This document shows positions 24,893 to 38,257 of a stretch of 64,000 nt of DNA, piece by piece. The DNA is taken from positions 721,501 through 785,500 of the forward strand of contig WPIO01000144.1 in NCBI GenBank assembly GCA_009760855.2. Reading direction: 5' to 3'. This DNA comes from Cristatella mucedo (Eukaryota; Bryozoa; Phylactolaemata; Cristatellidae). Under the pieces are notes generated by a model, which was not told where the DNA came from, did no database searches, and saw only the letters and a list, made by a program, of their open reading frames with translations. Numbering within the stretch: position 1 is the stretch's first letter; the number at the start of each line of letters is the position of its first letter. A program made the translations under genes and the position numbers.

Positions 24893-25005
24893 ACTAATAG
24901 CAACAATACATTCGATATAGTGCCCTTAGAGAATACAGTCTCTTTCTAGGCACTTTTACTTGGTTGCGTATAAATCACAATCGAATGGTAAGTGGTTGGT
25001 AGCCT
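24893..25005 (-). mobile_element. LINE1 3'-end relic
   Basis: AATAGCAACAATACATTCGA, then GTGCCCTTAGAGAATACAGT, CTCTTTCTAGGCACTTTTAC and AATCGAATGGTAAGTGG match the family 3' end with about 20% change. It abuts the LINE2 fragment. Confidence 0.7.
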
Positions 25006-25516
25006 GCTCAGTTACAACAAGAAATAAACAAAATAGTCCAATTAGCAATCCACAACGAGCGGGTATGGTGGATAAGTAAACAGTACTGCAATAATCAGTC
25101 GTTTGTAAAGCGCACCAAGAGAGCCAAATCTGTGCTCAGGTACTGAAAATTTTAGGAATAATTAAACAGTGGCTAATGTCGTGCACGGTAGCAAGCTTAG
25201 GAGCGTGCTAAAAAGCACGTATGCACCCCACGTAGATTTGCTTAAACAAGAATGCTAAAAAAAACTCTCGGCTTGAGCTATCGCTTACAAAGACCTCCTT
25301 GTGCGGACTGTGTACTGAATCGTGCACAAGTAAGTAAGCGTGCAAGCCGGCGAAAAAAAGTCACAGTTCGCCGGAGCGCAAAGAAAGCTAACCAGAGCAC
25401 GAGCACTGATAGCTGGGAATGAGACTTCCAAGTTAATGCAGGCGATAGGTGCGAACTCAAAAGCTCCTGTCAGTCTTTGCATGTGAATCGAAATCCCGAT
25501 CGCCTGAAGGATTCAA

Positions 25517-25584
25517 TGCGATTAACCTATAGCGAGACTCGCACGCCCTTGACAGTCGAGCCTCGCTATAGTTAATCGGCGTCT
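25517..25584. repeat. Long imperfect hairpin
   Basis: GCGATTAACCTATAGCGAG..CTCG pairs with CGAG.CTCGCTATAGTTAATCG across a loop of about 15 bases. The arms are about 22 bases with one bulge and one mismatch. It could be a solo inverted-repeat element or a structured RNA; nothing else supports either. Confidence 0.5.
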
Positions 25585-25758
25585 AATCAGTACCGCGCCG
25601 AAAACGTTCGAAAAGCGGTTCTATTGATCGGCCGATCGCGCTTTCGGCGATCCTTTGGGAAGTCACTAACTCGGCAGCGGATGCAATTTCCGCATGCATG
25701 CGAAGCATCCGGCATAGGTGTTGCTTTAGTTAGAAGAGACTAAGGAAATGCAAGCCTC

Positions 25759-26218
25759 GTGGGAAGCCTATTTGGAGCAATAGAGCTCTTATATGAGCAC
25801 TATGCGAGGTCTGCTGGCATTGGGATGGGCGCCACCACCGCTTGGGTCGACGTCAACGACGACGACGGCCACGACGGCGAGCTGGCAGCTTGCTACCATC
25901 GCCATCGCGAAGTGCGATCACCATCATGGTCGCGATTGGCTTCTATGTTGGTTCGAAAGCATTGGCAGGTAGCCAAACGCGTCCTGATGCCGACCTCGAG
26001 CTGTGCTATGGCACCATTCCTGCAGCCGGTCGAGGCGCCGGCGACCTGCTCCAATCGCCAGTGCAGGTATCAGGAATGCAATGGCTTGCCCCGGCCGCTA
26101 GGACGACGACAGCTGGCCGTACCCGGGCGGCTACCACTGCGAGTGAGAGCTCCCATGGCGCTGTGGACGTGTGCCAGAACGAGCAGCACGTCTCGGTACG
26201 GCTGCTGCGACTCACGGC
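25759..26218 (+). other. GC-rich open region of unknown nature
   Basis: Two overlapping frames stay open (25759-26247 and 25842-26342), the second running into LINE2 coding sequence at about 26219. An ACGACGACGACGGCC tract adds low complexity. No domain recognised. It may be an exon remnant next to a LINE insertion or chance openness in GC-rich DNA. Confidence 0.25.
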
Positions 26219-26735
26219 CAAGCCTCATAGCAAAGTTTTTACGCTGACCCACAAGGCCCACCACGGCTTGGCTCCTTCGTACCTAGCTGAACTGCTGCAT
26301 CAGTTTCAGCCAGTTCGCTCACTCAGGTCATGTGTGGACTAGTACTACATTAGTTGTTCAATTCCTCCGCTCGAAGACCGTTGGCGACAGAAGCTTTAGC
26401 TCTGCAGGTCCTAGACTGTGGAACTCGCTTCCACAATTCTTATGCAACGACAACTGCTCTCCTGCTGCCAACAATGGCTCATCCTTTTCAGCGATCCTGA
26501 GCTGCTACTTCCATGCTACTCACTACCTCAACTGCTCTCCTGACTCTACTATGCTTCCCACTTTCTCTATGTTGTGTGAGACGAAGTCTGTTGGCTACCG
26601 AATGCGTACCGAAAGCCGCTTAGGCTGTGACTGGGCTATGCAAAACTCTCCTGCGTAACACCCACATGGTCTTTATGAGTCTGTGGAGTTACAGACGGAG
26701 ATGCATTACGTTACATTACGTTACATACACTGGCA
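26219..26735 (+). mobile_element. LINE2 3' end
   Basis: Plus-strand coding of LTHKAHHGLAPSYLAELLHQ and later KTVGDRSFSSAGPRLWNSLP, then the 3' UTR and a terminal repeat ATTACGTTACATTACGTTACAT. 5' truncated. The frame is broken by a stop after SCVD (26342). Confidence 0.85.
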
Positions 26736-27872
26736 GGTCACGCGCATCAGTCAATGCTTATCGTTGTATTTCTTGCTGCAGAGCGGCTACGTTGCATCGG
26801 TGTAGTGGCTGAATCCAAGACGTTTGGCATGATTACGCGATGAGTCAGTCATGCATAATGCATGTTAAGCTAGCCTGCAAGTTTAACAAGAAAATCTTAA
26901 GCTTTCAGAAAGCTACTATTCTCATTGTTGTCTCTTTCATGGAACACATGATGTAAATTAGTCAGTTTCAATGGAATCCTGTAAGTTCAATCCATGGTAC
27001 GCTACACCACAGTCTAGCGTCGCAGTTATGCGTTTCACTCTTTCCAGACTTCATCGGAGGTCTTACCTGAATTTTAGGTGGAGCTAGTATTTGAAAGGTT
27101 TGCGCAAATAGGATGATGATAAAGTAGTTCAACCCATACAAATTGCAGGAGGCTGAATTAAATGCACCGATATGGTTGCAGTTCAAAAATGCTAAACTGG
27201 CTATAGCTACATTGCGTCATCATAACCGTACTATTCACTACGGTTAATATTAGAATCGGCAAAAGTGCATGATGTCATGTGATTATCAGTAAATGATCCC
27301 TCAAGGTTATTCGACTGTACATTAGCCAACGTTCGTCTGCCTCATCTTAAGTAAATGTGGATAGATATTTCCGCATGATCGAGAGTTTCTAATAACTCAG
27401 GCAAAGCTTGAGCTAGTTTTGTTTCAAATTCTATGACCTTAAGCCTTCATCTCTAGAAGAAAAGAGCAAATTTTTATTAGTTTTGAATTAAGAGAAAAGC
27501 TTTTGAAAAAGACCGGCCAGAAACAAACCTGAAGGGAAGTGCTTTTGATTGCTGCAGCATAGGCAGAGAAAAGAGACTAATGGTGCCGTTGTACTATGCT
27601 ACTCTTTGCCTACGTCTTATCCACCAAGAAATTGCTAAGGCATCAAAATAGCATGCACCTCTGTTTGTAGCATTGAGAAAGAATCCGGCTAGATTTTCTT
27701 TAACTGTTCTCCATTCAAATTAATTGCAAGTGTCCTTGACTAATTGCCACCATCTGTTCAGTGGTGATACCGCAAAATCCACTAGGCTACTGAAGATAGA
27801 TAGAGATAGGCTGGAATTCCACTTTTCATATTCGAGAATTTGTTGCGATATTATTTAGCTTAAAGTATTCAA
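26736..27872. other. No gene recognised
   Basis: AT-rich non-coding sequence without motifs or matches to other repeats here. Confidence 0.45.
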
Positions 27873-28235
27873 AATGACTATGGAGCTGATGCGGTCGTCT
27901 AATGAAAGATCCCTCTGGAACATGACACTAGATTAGGTGCTGATTAAACAGAAGATATGCTCGATATTGAGCACCAGGTTTTCAATTTTCAGAATCATGC
28001 ATGGTTTTCCCATTACGCATTAGTCGGTTTTGCCGTCGTTGAATTTAAGAAATTTTGCCGCCATCCATGTGCGAATTTATAGCAAGCGTGTGTTGAGAAT
28101 TTGACACGCTCGAGGGATTGGACGGATCGAAGCAATGGTAAAGCTGGCTGTCATCTGCATAAGCTGAGAAAGGCCGCAATTTTGCTTGACTATCGGATCG
28201 GCAAGAGCTACAGTAGAATATGCGGTTGATCCCGG
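27873..28235 (-). mobile_element. LINE1 internal fragment, old
   Basis: Matches ORF2 of the young copy between about 7580 and 7940: GAGCTGATGCGGTCGTCTAA, CTGGAACATGACAC, GCCATCCATGTGCG, GGATCGAAGCAATGGTA, CTGTCATCTGCATAAGCTGA. About 25% diverged with indels; no 3' tail. Confidence 0.75.
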
Positions 28236-30728
28236 AAACAGCGATTGAGAATGCACGACAAGTTATCTAACCTTTTATATTAGCCACATGTAACAATAAA
28301 AGTAGAGGTCTGACATGCTACTCAGAGCAGCTTGAGGCTCAACAATCTTCTCGTTTAATGCAATCTTGAACACGAACTCAGCCGAGCACTTGCGAGTCCT
28401 TATTTAACTCCTGCTTTTCCTAATATTTCCAAAATACCACCATAGTCGCTGGCTGCCATTGGAATTACACAGCTATTAGCGAACTTTATTTACCATGCAA
28501 ATTGTTTCGCGTACCTTCACTCCTCGACTACATTGCCTTTGTGTCATCAATAAAGTCGGCTCACTTTAGCTGGCACTTGGTAGCCGAGTAGGTAGCCGAA
28601 AACTTCCCGAACATTGTTTAGCTCGCCCTCTGGCCAGCTGCCTTCTTTTTGTCGTATAGGTCTGCCAGGCGTAGCAGCTACCTATCTGTACTGCAAGTCA
28701 GTCTTTGCTACAGTCACCAACAAACCAGCGTATCTGAAGTTTCCATTATATCATGTTAGCTGCAATTACCCATGTTTTAGCGATGCTCATGTGATAGCCA
28801 CGGTTAGCTTAAGCTCTCTTGGAGGGTCCTGCAAGTCTAGAAAAGTCGAGACAAGTCTAGGAAATACCAAAGGTAATGCTTAACGTGATCCTTGCAGTGC
28901 AAAGCTACTTTAAGGAATGTGGCTGGACATCGTGCTTTTTTCACCAAACATTTAGGTCGAAGCAGCAAAATAGCGGCTCTTTTCTGTACCACAGATCAAA
29001 GACCAGCTGCAAAGCGAAAAAAAGAGCCTTCTAGTGATGGTAAGCATTATATCGATGGTGCCTACAGTGATGCAGCATCTTATGAAATGTCAAAAATGAT
29101 TACCTGTGCAATCCAGGTGTAGCTCTATTCCGTACTACTTACTTGCATATCACTATGCAGTAGTCAATGCTTACGATGGTATTTAGTTCCATACATTTGT
29201 TTTGCCACTTCGTTGCACTTGTTGATTCCAAGATGTAGGACATGATTGTTGCTAATTGCTTCTTGCTAATTCCGTTGACTGAATGCTACCCCTTGCTACA
29301 GTATTATCTCTGTGGCTGGTATTTGGTAGCTTTCTACAGACAGCACAGGGAAAAATATGTACAAACTATGAACAAGTTTTTGGAGGCTGAATTATTTATT
29401 GGTATGACTGTAGTTACATATCAAATGGCTGGCTAACTACATTTATATTCTGACATCATAAGCGCACTATAGTGGTCATATGGTCTGCTGTGACTCAGTT
29501 GACCCAATTCGATATTGTCGTTGGAGTCCACGCTAAATGTTCAATATACAACTATAACTAAGCGACATTGTCTCTGAAAAAAGCCTCCAACTCCTCGCCT
29601 TAACCGAGATACGGTTTAAATAGGTAAACAGTCAGACCACATCCGAAGAAAGCCGTAACAAGTTACTCCTTCTTTCGCAACCCTAGATCAATCTCTCAAC
29701 ACTGAACGTACGGTTATCGCAGGCTAATCCTTTAATTTAGAGCCCTTTGCGTTCCACCTCAAAGGAGTCCATACTCTAATTCTAACCATTAACATCTATT
29801 GTTTTGAGTTCGGCAGTTGAAAAATTACTATTGGTAATGTAAAAGCTATCGCATTGTAATCTAGTTCGTCATTGGTGTAGTTTGTTCATGGTTGCTAGTA
29901 TGGTAGTGCCCAACAGACCGTCTAGAAAAATAACCTTCAGCTCCCTGCGATAAATCCGGAGGAAAATTCGAGGTCACCTACCAGTATATCGGTAGCAAGC
30001 TTCCGGTGGTCTGAAAGACTATGCGATCTAGTCCGGCGGCCGGCATCCTCAAGTTGACTATTTAAAGATTAGCACTTACCAGCATAATATTCCATCCAAG
30101 TTGGTACGCCGACTGGCCGCCAGAGTAATAAGGTACACGCTCCGCCTCCTGCTATATAATGACATCCCAGGATACAGATCAGCGGTTCCGGGACTCTGTA
30201 GATGCGGTGATATTAGACTCATTAGTTACCACGGCCCACTGGCATTAATTTATCAGTATATTATCCCTGGCGGTAATCTATTTTCTGAAAAATAGTCACC
30301 TGGTCTGTGAAGTACAGTGAGCATACCAATGTGAAGGTATTGTTGGCGAGTAAATAAGGACTTAGGACGCTTGCCGCACATTGCTGTAGCTGAGATCCAG
30401 AGGTCAGACGCTATTTCCTGCCGAGACCGCCATTCTTGAGCCACGCTGCCTCTAGCCACCCTGCTAAGCTAGGTAGGGTAAGGTGAGAGGCCGTCTGGTT
30501 AAACCTCTTTATGATATCGCATGCACCAACAACAACAGGGAAACTAAACAAAACTACTGGGTACCCTACGTACATTAAGCTTTTGGGGGGACAGGAAAAA
30601 TAAGGCCAACTCTCTGGCGGAGATGACCATCTCGGAAACGACCAACCTTGAGTACTAGCGACAACTCACACAAGTACAAGCCAAAAAAACAATGGTGCGA
30701 TATTGGCTGCAGTTACCAAGATTTCTTA
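28236..30728. other. No gene recognised
   Basis: Short ORFs only (for example 28614-28883) with no identifiable domain; no repeats of the families above. Confidence 0.45.
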
Positions 30729-30846
30729 GCACGGTTTATAATAATATTATTAATAATGCACTTAATAAAGCGCCCTCAGAGAACTCAATCTTTTTCTAGG
30801 CCCTTTACATTTACTGCAAAGCAAAACGCGATTGAATGGTAAGTAA
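30729..30846 (-). mobile_element. LINE1 3' end, severely truncated
   Basis: AATAATATTATTAATAATGC tail, stem-loop GCGCCCTCAGAGAACTCAAT and CTAGGCCCTTTACATTTACT, then AATGGTAAGTAAC. Only about 118 bases were integrated or survive. Confidence 0.85.
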
Positions 30847-32230
30847 CCGCATCGCCGGAGCACGCCTGCACCCATCCAGTTGCTTAACTCGGTGAGACCG
30901 GGAGCGTCCAACAACCACGAACTAGTCTGCCAACTTCTGTTACCCAAGAGACCCGGTGACCTCTCGTCATTGCATATCCGGCCTTACCTATAGGTCAGGC
31001 GCCGCCTAGCCGGCAACCCTTATAGCATTCAATCCGAAATTCAAAAATCCACAAAAGTTTGGGATTGCATTTATATTTAATTTCGCTTTTAATAGCGAAT
31101 TTCCAAATACATAAAAGTAGGTGTTTGACCATTTTCGAAATTCACTTGCTGGAAGTATATTGGAGCCCTCATTAATACTGCTTGTGACTGCCTTGCAAAT
31201 TTTGACCTAGCAAAGTGGTACCTACTTAAGCTGCACTATCTACTTCATTCACTAATTGCTGCCGACGTCTACCTTGGAAACTAATACGACCAATACAAGG
31301 GGTAGCCGCTAACCACACCAAAAATGGTGAGCTCTCTTCTACAATGAATAGTGCACACACCAACTACTGGACTGGTCAGCTAGGTGACCCTAGCAACTAA
31401 TGTACCTTGCAAGTACAGCGTCTATTTTAGCTTCTATGTCACGGCACAACAATCCTAGGTTTTGAGGCGCTGGTCAAGAAAAATATCTAGATGCAGTTTC
31501 GTCAGTAGTTCACCTCCCGGTAAAATACTCGCCTACCACCGACTCATCCTCAGCAGTGAGGTGGTTAGTCCACAGACTTCGCTTAGCAAATACAATCTTC
31601 TTGTTTTAGACGTCTTTGTGGAATATAGAGTTAAATAATAGCACACGATGATACTCTTAGCCATCTAATATTTTAACTATTTTCTTATTTTATAGAATTG
31701 AAAGTGGTTAACCACTAAGGTATATACTGCTAATAATTGGCTGAATTATTGTGTGCTAAGTAATTTTACATACTGGCTCAGTTTCCACGACCAAATTTAC
31801 TTGCCGATGTTGCGACATTGGTTTGTCCAATTTGAGGCTGGTTACTCGTGATAAGCAGATCTGTGCCTTGAATCTTATCCGTTGTTGATCGTTTTTAGAT
31901 TGGCAGCAAAAATCTGGCAACATGATTTACATCCATGCCCCTCAGAAACCTTGTCAGTCCCGACATCCTTTCATAATTCATTGGGCTCAATATTCATGGA
32001 TCCTTGGTAGCAACCAATAGCGTGGCCTAATGTCTTTCATCTATATTATTTGAATACATTTTCCTGTCATTATTTTTCTTTTCCTCGCAAGTTTTCTACC
32101 TAATGCCTATTGACATGCCACTGTTAACGAACTTTCTTAATCTCGAGTGATTTACTAGTGTGTTGATTTTGAACGATCTGGAAGTTCTGCCTAATAAAAT
32201 TCAATCTGCATCGAATGTGTTGCTTGTCGA
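30847..32230. other. No gene recognised
   Basis: Non-coding; no motifs seen. Confidence 0.45.
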
Positions 32231-32364
32231 GCTGGTTTGGTCCAGCGGTTAAGTTACTCGCCCCAACCATGGTCTGGCTGAGGTCGCGGGCTTGAGCCCC
32301 GAGGCATATGTGAAGCACCTGAATAGAGATTAAGTTCTCTTGGGGCGCTATACAAATGAATTAC
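32231..32364 (+). mobile_element. tRNA-derived SINE, family B, with LINE1-like 3' end
   Basis: Box A-like TGGTTTGGTCCAGCGGTTAA and box B-like GGTCGCGGGCTTGAGCCCC give a pol III head. The 3' part reads AGATTAAGTTCTCT framed by GCACCT and GGGGCGCT, nearly the LINE1 3' stem-loop (GCGCCT, AGATTAAGTTCTCT, GGGCGCT). A second copy is at 40356. SINEs commonly borrow the 3' end of the LINE that mobilises them. Confidence 0.8.
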
Positions 32365-34039
32365 ATTTTTTCAAAGGCATGCTAATTTTCTCTTAGGAAT
32401 TCAGACGCAATCCGTGAACCATTGAATCTTCAGCAGGCTTTAAAAAAGAATGCTCTTGAAAAGATTCTGACTTCAGAGCAGAGCTCAGAAAATGCCATAT
32501 CACTGAATCGTGACGATTTTATTTCAGTGCCGGAAATTGATTCTATTCAGCTTGGTTATAATTGTATCACCTGATCCTAACATTGTCGTAAGCATTATTA
32601 TTCCTCCTGAGTAGATACCGGGCATGGTTTCGCTTTGGGAGTAATTATCCAACAACTTGTTGTTAGCTAACTAATTTCAGCAAGCTTCCAGTAGTACTTG
32701 CTGAGGTTTACAGTGCTATTACGTACTTGCATTTTCAGGTCGGTAATGTAAAATGGTGCTGGTAGGTGATTCAGGTACGAAGAAGATTATGTAATTATAC
32801 TTCACTACTCCTTTAGAATGCTACCAAAGCGATCCGAGACAACGCATCTGGCAAGATTGAAGCTATCTGGGTACTGGTATGGTTATGACTATAGCTATGC
32901 ATAGGCTCATGTTTATGTGCATGGGTGAGGGTATAAGTATGGGAACGTGTGGTATCTGGCTACTGAGGTTCTGTGCGATGGCGGTGTGGCTGGGGGTTGG
33001 TGGGCAGGACCGGCTGGCTTTATCAATGTTTGCCCATGGCTACCTTCCCCATTGGCAAATGAAGGCTATGGTCAGGGGTATAGCTCGCAGCAGAATTTAA
33101 TCTCTATTCAGTTGGTTCATAACTCGATTCAAGGGAATCAATAACAACTGTAAGTGAAACTTACCGTAGCAGGATGCAAAGTATTCGAGCTTCAAGCTTA
33201 GGGACAGCATTCTGAAGCCAGCGAGAAAAACAATCGTGGGTGGCTCCAGTAATTAGCCCGCATGGCTTGAGATGGGGCATTTAGTCAAGCAAGAACGTGG
33301 TCATACAACGAAGTTATGCACACCGGAGAAATCGGCTTCTTACTGCTTCCTTACGTAGCCTCTCAAGTCATCGACAATACTCTAGTTTTTTAAACAATGT
33401 AGGCCAGTTGTAGTTAAATATGCCCATATTTGTAAGCAGTGCAAGCTGCCTTATCATTCGAAAAGTAACATATTTGTCAGTGCTCAAATTGATAGAAACT
33501 AAGCTGCTAACAGGAAAAGTATTTCAGCCAGCCATCCAGCCGCCACCACATCGTGTCGACAAAAAGCTTGGTCGTCATATCGGGCTGCACGTCGTGTGTA
33601 GTTTAGTGGATCATTTGACGAAGTCATTGAACACCTCCTAGAGCTGCTCAACTTTATTGGTTTCCATTTTTAAACTTTAGCTGCAAACTGATTTCGGCTC
33701 TCGTTTTAATTTCACCCAATGCTCAGCCGCCAAGCTCGTGTCGCACAAAAGCTACAATTTTTCTCCATAATTGTTTGCTGATTGTGTGCCTTTCCCTGCA
33801 TAGATGACAATTTTCTGGGTCTTACCTGCTACAGAGACATTTTCCAGGTAGTGATCCCCATATGATAATCCAGACTCCTCCACTGCTCATTCTATCGAAC
33901 TTGTTTTGATATCATGTTAGGTTTTATATGTCAGACGTTGATGAAGAGGCTGAATTGCCACGCCATTTCAGCCTCCACTTCCCCTCGGGTCATGCTCAAT
34001 TAATTAGCTGTGGGATGTCGTCACTTAATGACCGATAGT
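32365..34039. other. No gene recognised
   Basis: Around 32850-33120 a frame contains runs such as GYWYGYDYSYA, suggesting a Gly/Tyr-rich low-complexity peptide, but stops interrupt it. Nothing else is identifiable. Confidence 0.35.
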
Positions 34040-34370
34040 GACAGAATTATTTTCTCTGCAAGTGCTGGACTGCAGGAGTTGCTTCTGCAAGTCGGATGAA
34101 ACGACGTCTACTCTGCTGTCAATTGCGGCAAATCTTTTTCAGCTCTCTGGAGCTGCTACTTCTAAACTACTTTATACCTCGACCACTCCCAGAGCAGCCA
34201 TGCTTATTGCTGACTTGTGTTTGCCCGATACGAGGTTTGCTGGATGCCGAATGATCCAGTGCCGCTTTGGCTCATTGAGCGGGATGTAGAAAAGTCTCGT
34301 CGTAAAGTCTCCCAAGTCCTCAAGACATTGCGTAGCATCAAACAGAGATAAATGGCATTACATATGTAGC
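34040..34370 (+). mobile_element. LINE2 3' end, old
   Basis: Degraded match to 26400-26735: ATCTTTTTCAGCTCTCTGGAGCTGCTAC, ATACGAGGTTTGCTGGATGCCGAATG and a closing ATGGCATTACAT. Heavily diverged. Confidence 0.6.
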
Positions 34371-37300
34371 AGTTGATGGTTAATTTTGCTTTTCCACTGC
34401 TTTTTCCTTCAGCCTGTCGGTCACTCGCTCAATATCTTTCTGGCAGCAAGCACCATAGATAGGGTTGGCGAAAATATTTAATGTTCTTTCTTGTACATGC
34501 TAGTCTTATTAAAGCATGGAATAAGTAGTATGGTATCTAACTCGTGGGTTATGACTCTTTTAAAAAACAAATTAATTACCGTCAGCGAGGAAGTGCAATG
34601 ATGGGCTAAAACCGGCAGTAAACTGCAAGGCTCGCATTTGTAGGAATATGCATAGCAAACTTCTGGCTTCCAAAAAGATTTCTGTCCTCCGTATAAACGT
34701 TTAAAAGTGCATTAGTCGTTTTAATATTTATGCATCTTAAAAACTATGAACTAAGCCTAAGTCTCCATGCATCCATAAAAACACATTCGTAGTAGGCAGC
34801 AAGCATTTGGCAAGACAATGTATAACATGGTGCTAATGGATTGAGTACAAGTATAGTTTTAGCTGCTTTCTTGTGATATACGGATAGGAGATGTTATAAT
34901 TTGATCAGCTCCAGGCTTTGGGTACTTAGAAACCAAAGGCATGGGCTCTTGAGGGCTCAAAATCGGTCAACTGCAGAGCTTCAGGGCTGTCACGTTTGGC
35001 TGCGATGAAGCTGTCTCGGGGGGGGGGGCAACGTACTTCGAGGATATTCATTACCCGTCAGCAGTGTATTTTGACGGTTTTACGAAAGCAGATGCACCTC
35101 GAAATTAGAATTGATTTGATGCAGTTGACACTAAGTGCATATGCATGCATTATTCCCTGCTGACTTCGAAAATTGTATGCCATCTCAGTCAAACTAAGAA
35201 CTACGGCAACGACGCTTTCGCTGGTATTTAGCTGTACCATCGAAGCAAGCGTCAATCGCCAGTTTAGCTAATGTATATTGAAATTTAAACGCACGTATCG
35301 GGCATGGCAGCTGCAGGTCACTCTAGTCCTGACGAGACAAACGTAGTGCTATTGAAATGAGTATTCCTCGCCGCCCATACAACTATTGGCTAAGCCATGA
35401 GCCTAGCAGCGTGACTGAGGACTTTGAGTTCAGTACCAAGACCCGAAGGTTTTCAGACATTAGCGAAACTCTGTAGCTTAGTAAAAACGGGATACCTGTC
35501 ACTTCGATAGAGACGTTTATTAGACTGCGGCTGAGAAATGCATGCAGCACCATCCACAGTGTACAAGAACTGCCATGCGAAACCGTTTAATCTGCCAGGG
35601 TGCATTTCTGTGACCACTTACGTTAGTTACTTGTAAATTTCTGCCATTGGAAAGGACCTTTTTCATAAATTTGGTCAGTTTAATCTTTCCTTTCCTCTTC
35701 ATAAGCTGTCGTCCAAATGGTCCGGCTAAAATGAGCCTACTTTGAAAATACGATCCTGGTTTACGCACCGAAAGAACGTAGCCCTGTTTAATAGATGGTG
35801 GACTGCCATGAATGCTCGCAGCTGAGGATGAATAGCTGCATTGTAGCTATCGCATCCAATACTCTTTTGTAGGCGTTAAAAGCAAAACCAACAGAAATGG
35901 CCGTAGAGCTACTTAGCAAGGTCGATCGTAAAGTTGATCTTTGTATTAAGAAAGTCCTGGAAATTAGGGATCAAACAGTTCCTGGGCAAGAGCTTGCGGA
36001 CATAGTGAGAGCGTCAGCAGGCTTCGCGATGTAAAATTCAATTAGAAAAGTAACTGGAGAATTGCGACGTTTTGCCGAAGCCTGTAGCAAGATAGCACTC
36101 TGCATTTCGAGGAGCTATGTAGACCACTGCTCGCTCGGCTCACGTGGTCTCTCAGCTGCAGATTCCAGGTTTTTCCGCTAGCGGCACGCAGGATGGTATG
36201 TGCACAAATTCAATTCTATCTGAATAATCAACGTGTCACTTTTGCACAGTGATTTTCAGTAACGAATACAACATTCAAAAGGAACTACCATTTATAGTAT
36301 AACGTGCTGCATTTGTTAATTCAATGAAGACAGTGTCGCTACCAGTCAAGTCCCAAGTCTCGAATCCGTACCGTCAGCCAATCTCAGGGCCTGGCTTTGT
36401 AAATGGCCTTGGCAAGAAACTTTTTTATCAGTGCATAAACGCGAATAGTACTTATCCGCCATAAGCCAGCTGGTTTATCAGGCGCCACCGTTTCAGCATG
36501 AAAATATCCAAATGTAATCGCATTTAAATGAAAATGCACTTGTTATTTGAAATGCTGGTAAGATTGATGCTTTTTTGGAGTCCTATGTCAGCTGGCGAGC
36601 GAGGATTTCGCCTTACGCCGCTGTCGTATTTTATGATCCGGTGACCTTCGGCCGCGCGACCTCATCGTAATCCTGTCGCGGAGCCAGGGCAACGATACCT
36701 GCGGCGTTTCTTTGTCGGTGCCGTGGCCAGAGTAGACCGACGCTCTAGCCACGTGCATGTTGCCCGCCTTCGCTAGTGTTCCGGTAGGTCCTCGGACCGA
36801 GGCTTCTGGGCCCGGATGGCAGTTCGAGCTCGTAATGCAATCGATCCGGCCGTTCGCAGACCCGCTGAACTCACGCGGTCTTTCCGAGAACCGCCTCCTC
36901 TGGACTGCTTACCGCCCCTCCTCCACGAAAGAGCTATAGACATGTGGCCGAGCTTGCACGGGGGGGGGGAGAGCAGCGGCGAGCTTTTTTTCTCCCAGTG
37001 TGCAAAGCAGTGAGTGGACCCCGTGCGTAAGTGCAGCTGTAACTGCCGGAGGGTGGCTAGCGTCCGTCATTATCCGAGCCGAGAGGCACGCAGAGCAGTC
37101 AAGCCCTTAGCGAAGCTCCGACACGCCTCCTTTATAGAAAGGTGGTTCCTGGAGCGCGTCGGTGGGCTACGGCTTCACTGCATAGCGATAAATACGTCTC
37201 CGCCGCCGGCAGATTGCAACTTCGGCTGCGCCGTCTTGCGAAGCCCGTTGATCTTGCCAGCTTATCGGCGCGTGCGGATTTGCCGAGTGGATCTGGATCT

Positions 37301-37514
37301 CGGTCCGCGAACTGGACCACGCTGACCACCTGGTAGATTGACAACAAACGCCAACGTCTCCAAACGTATGTCGCACATCTTTAATAGAACAGAAAAGTGA
37401 GCTTGTTATGTGACGACGTGCTGGGAAATTCGGATCAGAAGATTCCGGTTGCAAGCCGTTGCAAGACATGTGGAAGACTGCTTAATCTGTTCATCTCAAA
37501 TTACTTTAACTTTT
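34371..37514. other. No gene recognised; GC-rich part at 36600-37340
   Basis: A poly-G tract lies at about 35020 and another at 36960. The section 36600-37340 is GC- and CpG-rich with overlapping ORFs on both strands and no known domain; a promoter-associated island is possible but untested. Confidence 0.4.
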
Positions 37515-37680
37515 TGATTTAACAGCGTCTTTTGTATATAGACAAAAGAGCATGTATGGCTATCACCACCGCTTGCAGTAGCAATGAAGGATTGAACACC
37601 GCTTGATTCGAACCCACGACTTCGGGACCCAGGTCATCAAAAGCAACAGCCTTACCTAATGTACCATCATGGCTTACCAT
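37515..37680 (-). mobile_element. tRNA-derived SINE, family A, copy 3
   Basis: GATTTAACAGCGTCTTTTGTAT tail end, CACCGCTTGCAGTAGCAATGA body, and box B complement GATTCGAACCCACGACTTC. Confidence 0.75.
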
Positions 37681-38024
37681 ATTACCATACGATTATGGTG
37701 TCAAAAGAGTTTATAAGAGAATATTAGTTTAGTTCTTCAGGTTGTACTAATTAGTTGGTTATTTTCTGGTCTTGGCCTAATAAACATAAGCCATGCCATC
37801 GCTAGGTTGCTGGTTGGAATCGGGGAAATGGGTGTAAAGATGCAACTAATGACTTACCGAAGTGAATTACTGAAAACCAATTAAAAACATGAAACAGCCA
37901 TGAACGGGCAAGGTCTAAATACAGGAGCTGTGATGCTATTTTTTATAGGAGACTAAGCATCTAAAGAGATATTTTCCCAGTGCCGAACAATCTACGTAGT
38001 ATTCTTTTACGGAATCTCCCACTC

Positions 38025-38257
38025 CACAAAGTCGTTCAAAACAAGCCGGTGACACGCAGGAGGGCATTTTTTATATTGCACTCAAAGCCTACGCAGCCTT
38101 CGGTACGCATTCTGTAGCCAACAGGTTTAATCTCAGGCAGCAAAGAAAAATAAGAAGCATAGCTGAGTCGTAAGGGCAGTTTAGGTAACGAGTAGCATGG
38201 ACACCGCAGCTCAAGATATAGCTGGAAATGATGTTCCACAGTCGGCAGCATGAGAAT
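38025..38257 (-). mobile_element. LINE2 3' end, left half of a split copy
   Basis: GTAGCCAACAGGTTTAATCTC, GAAGCATAGC and TGTTCCACAGTCGGCAGCATGAG correspond to 53315-53450. The match resumes after the LINE1 insertion at 39897. Confidence 0.75.

Noticed and set aside
25759-26342. New gene spanning two overlapping frames
   Set aside because: One frame runs into LINE2 coding sequence and no domain is seen; openness in GC-rich DNA is likely.
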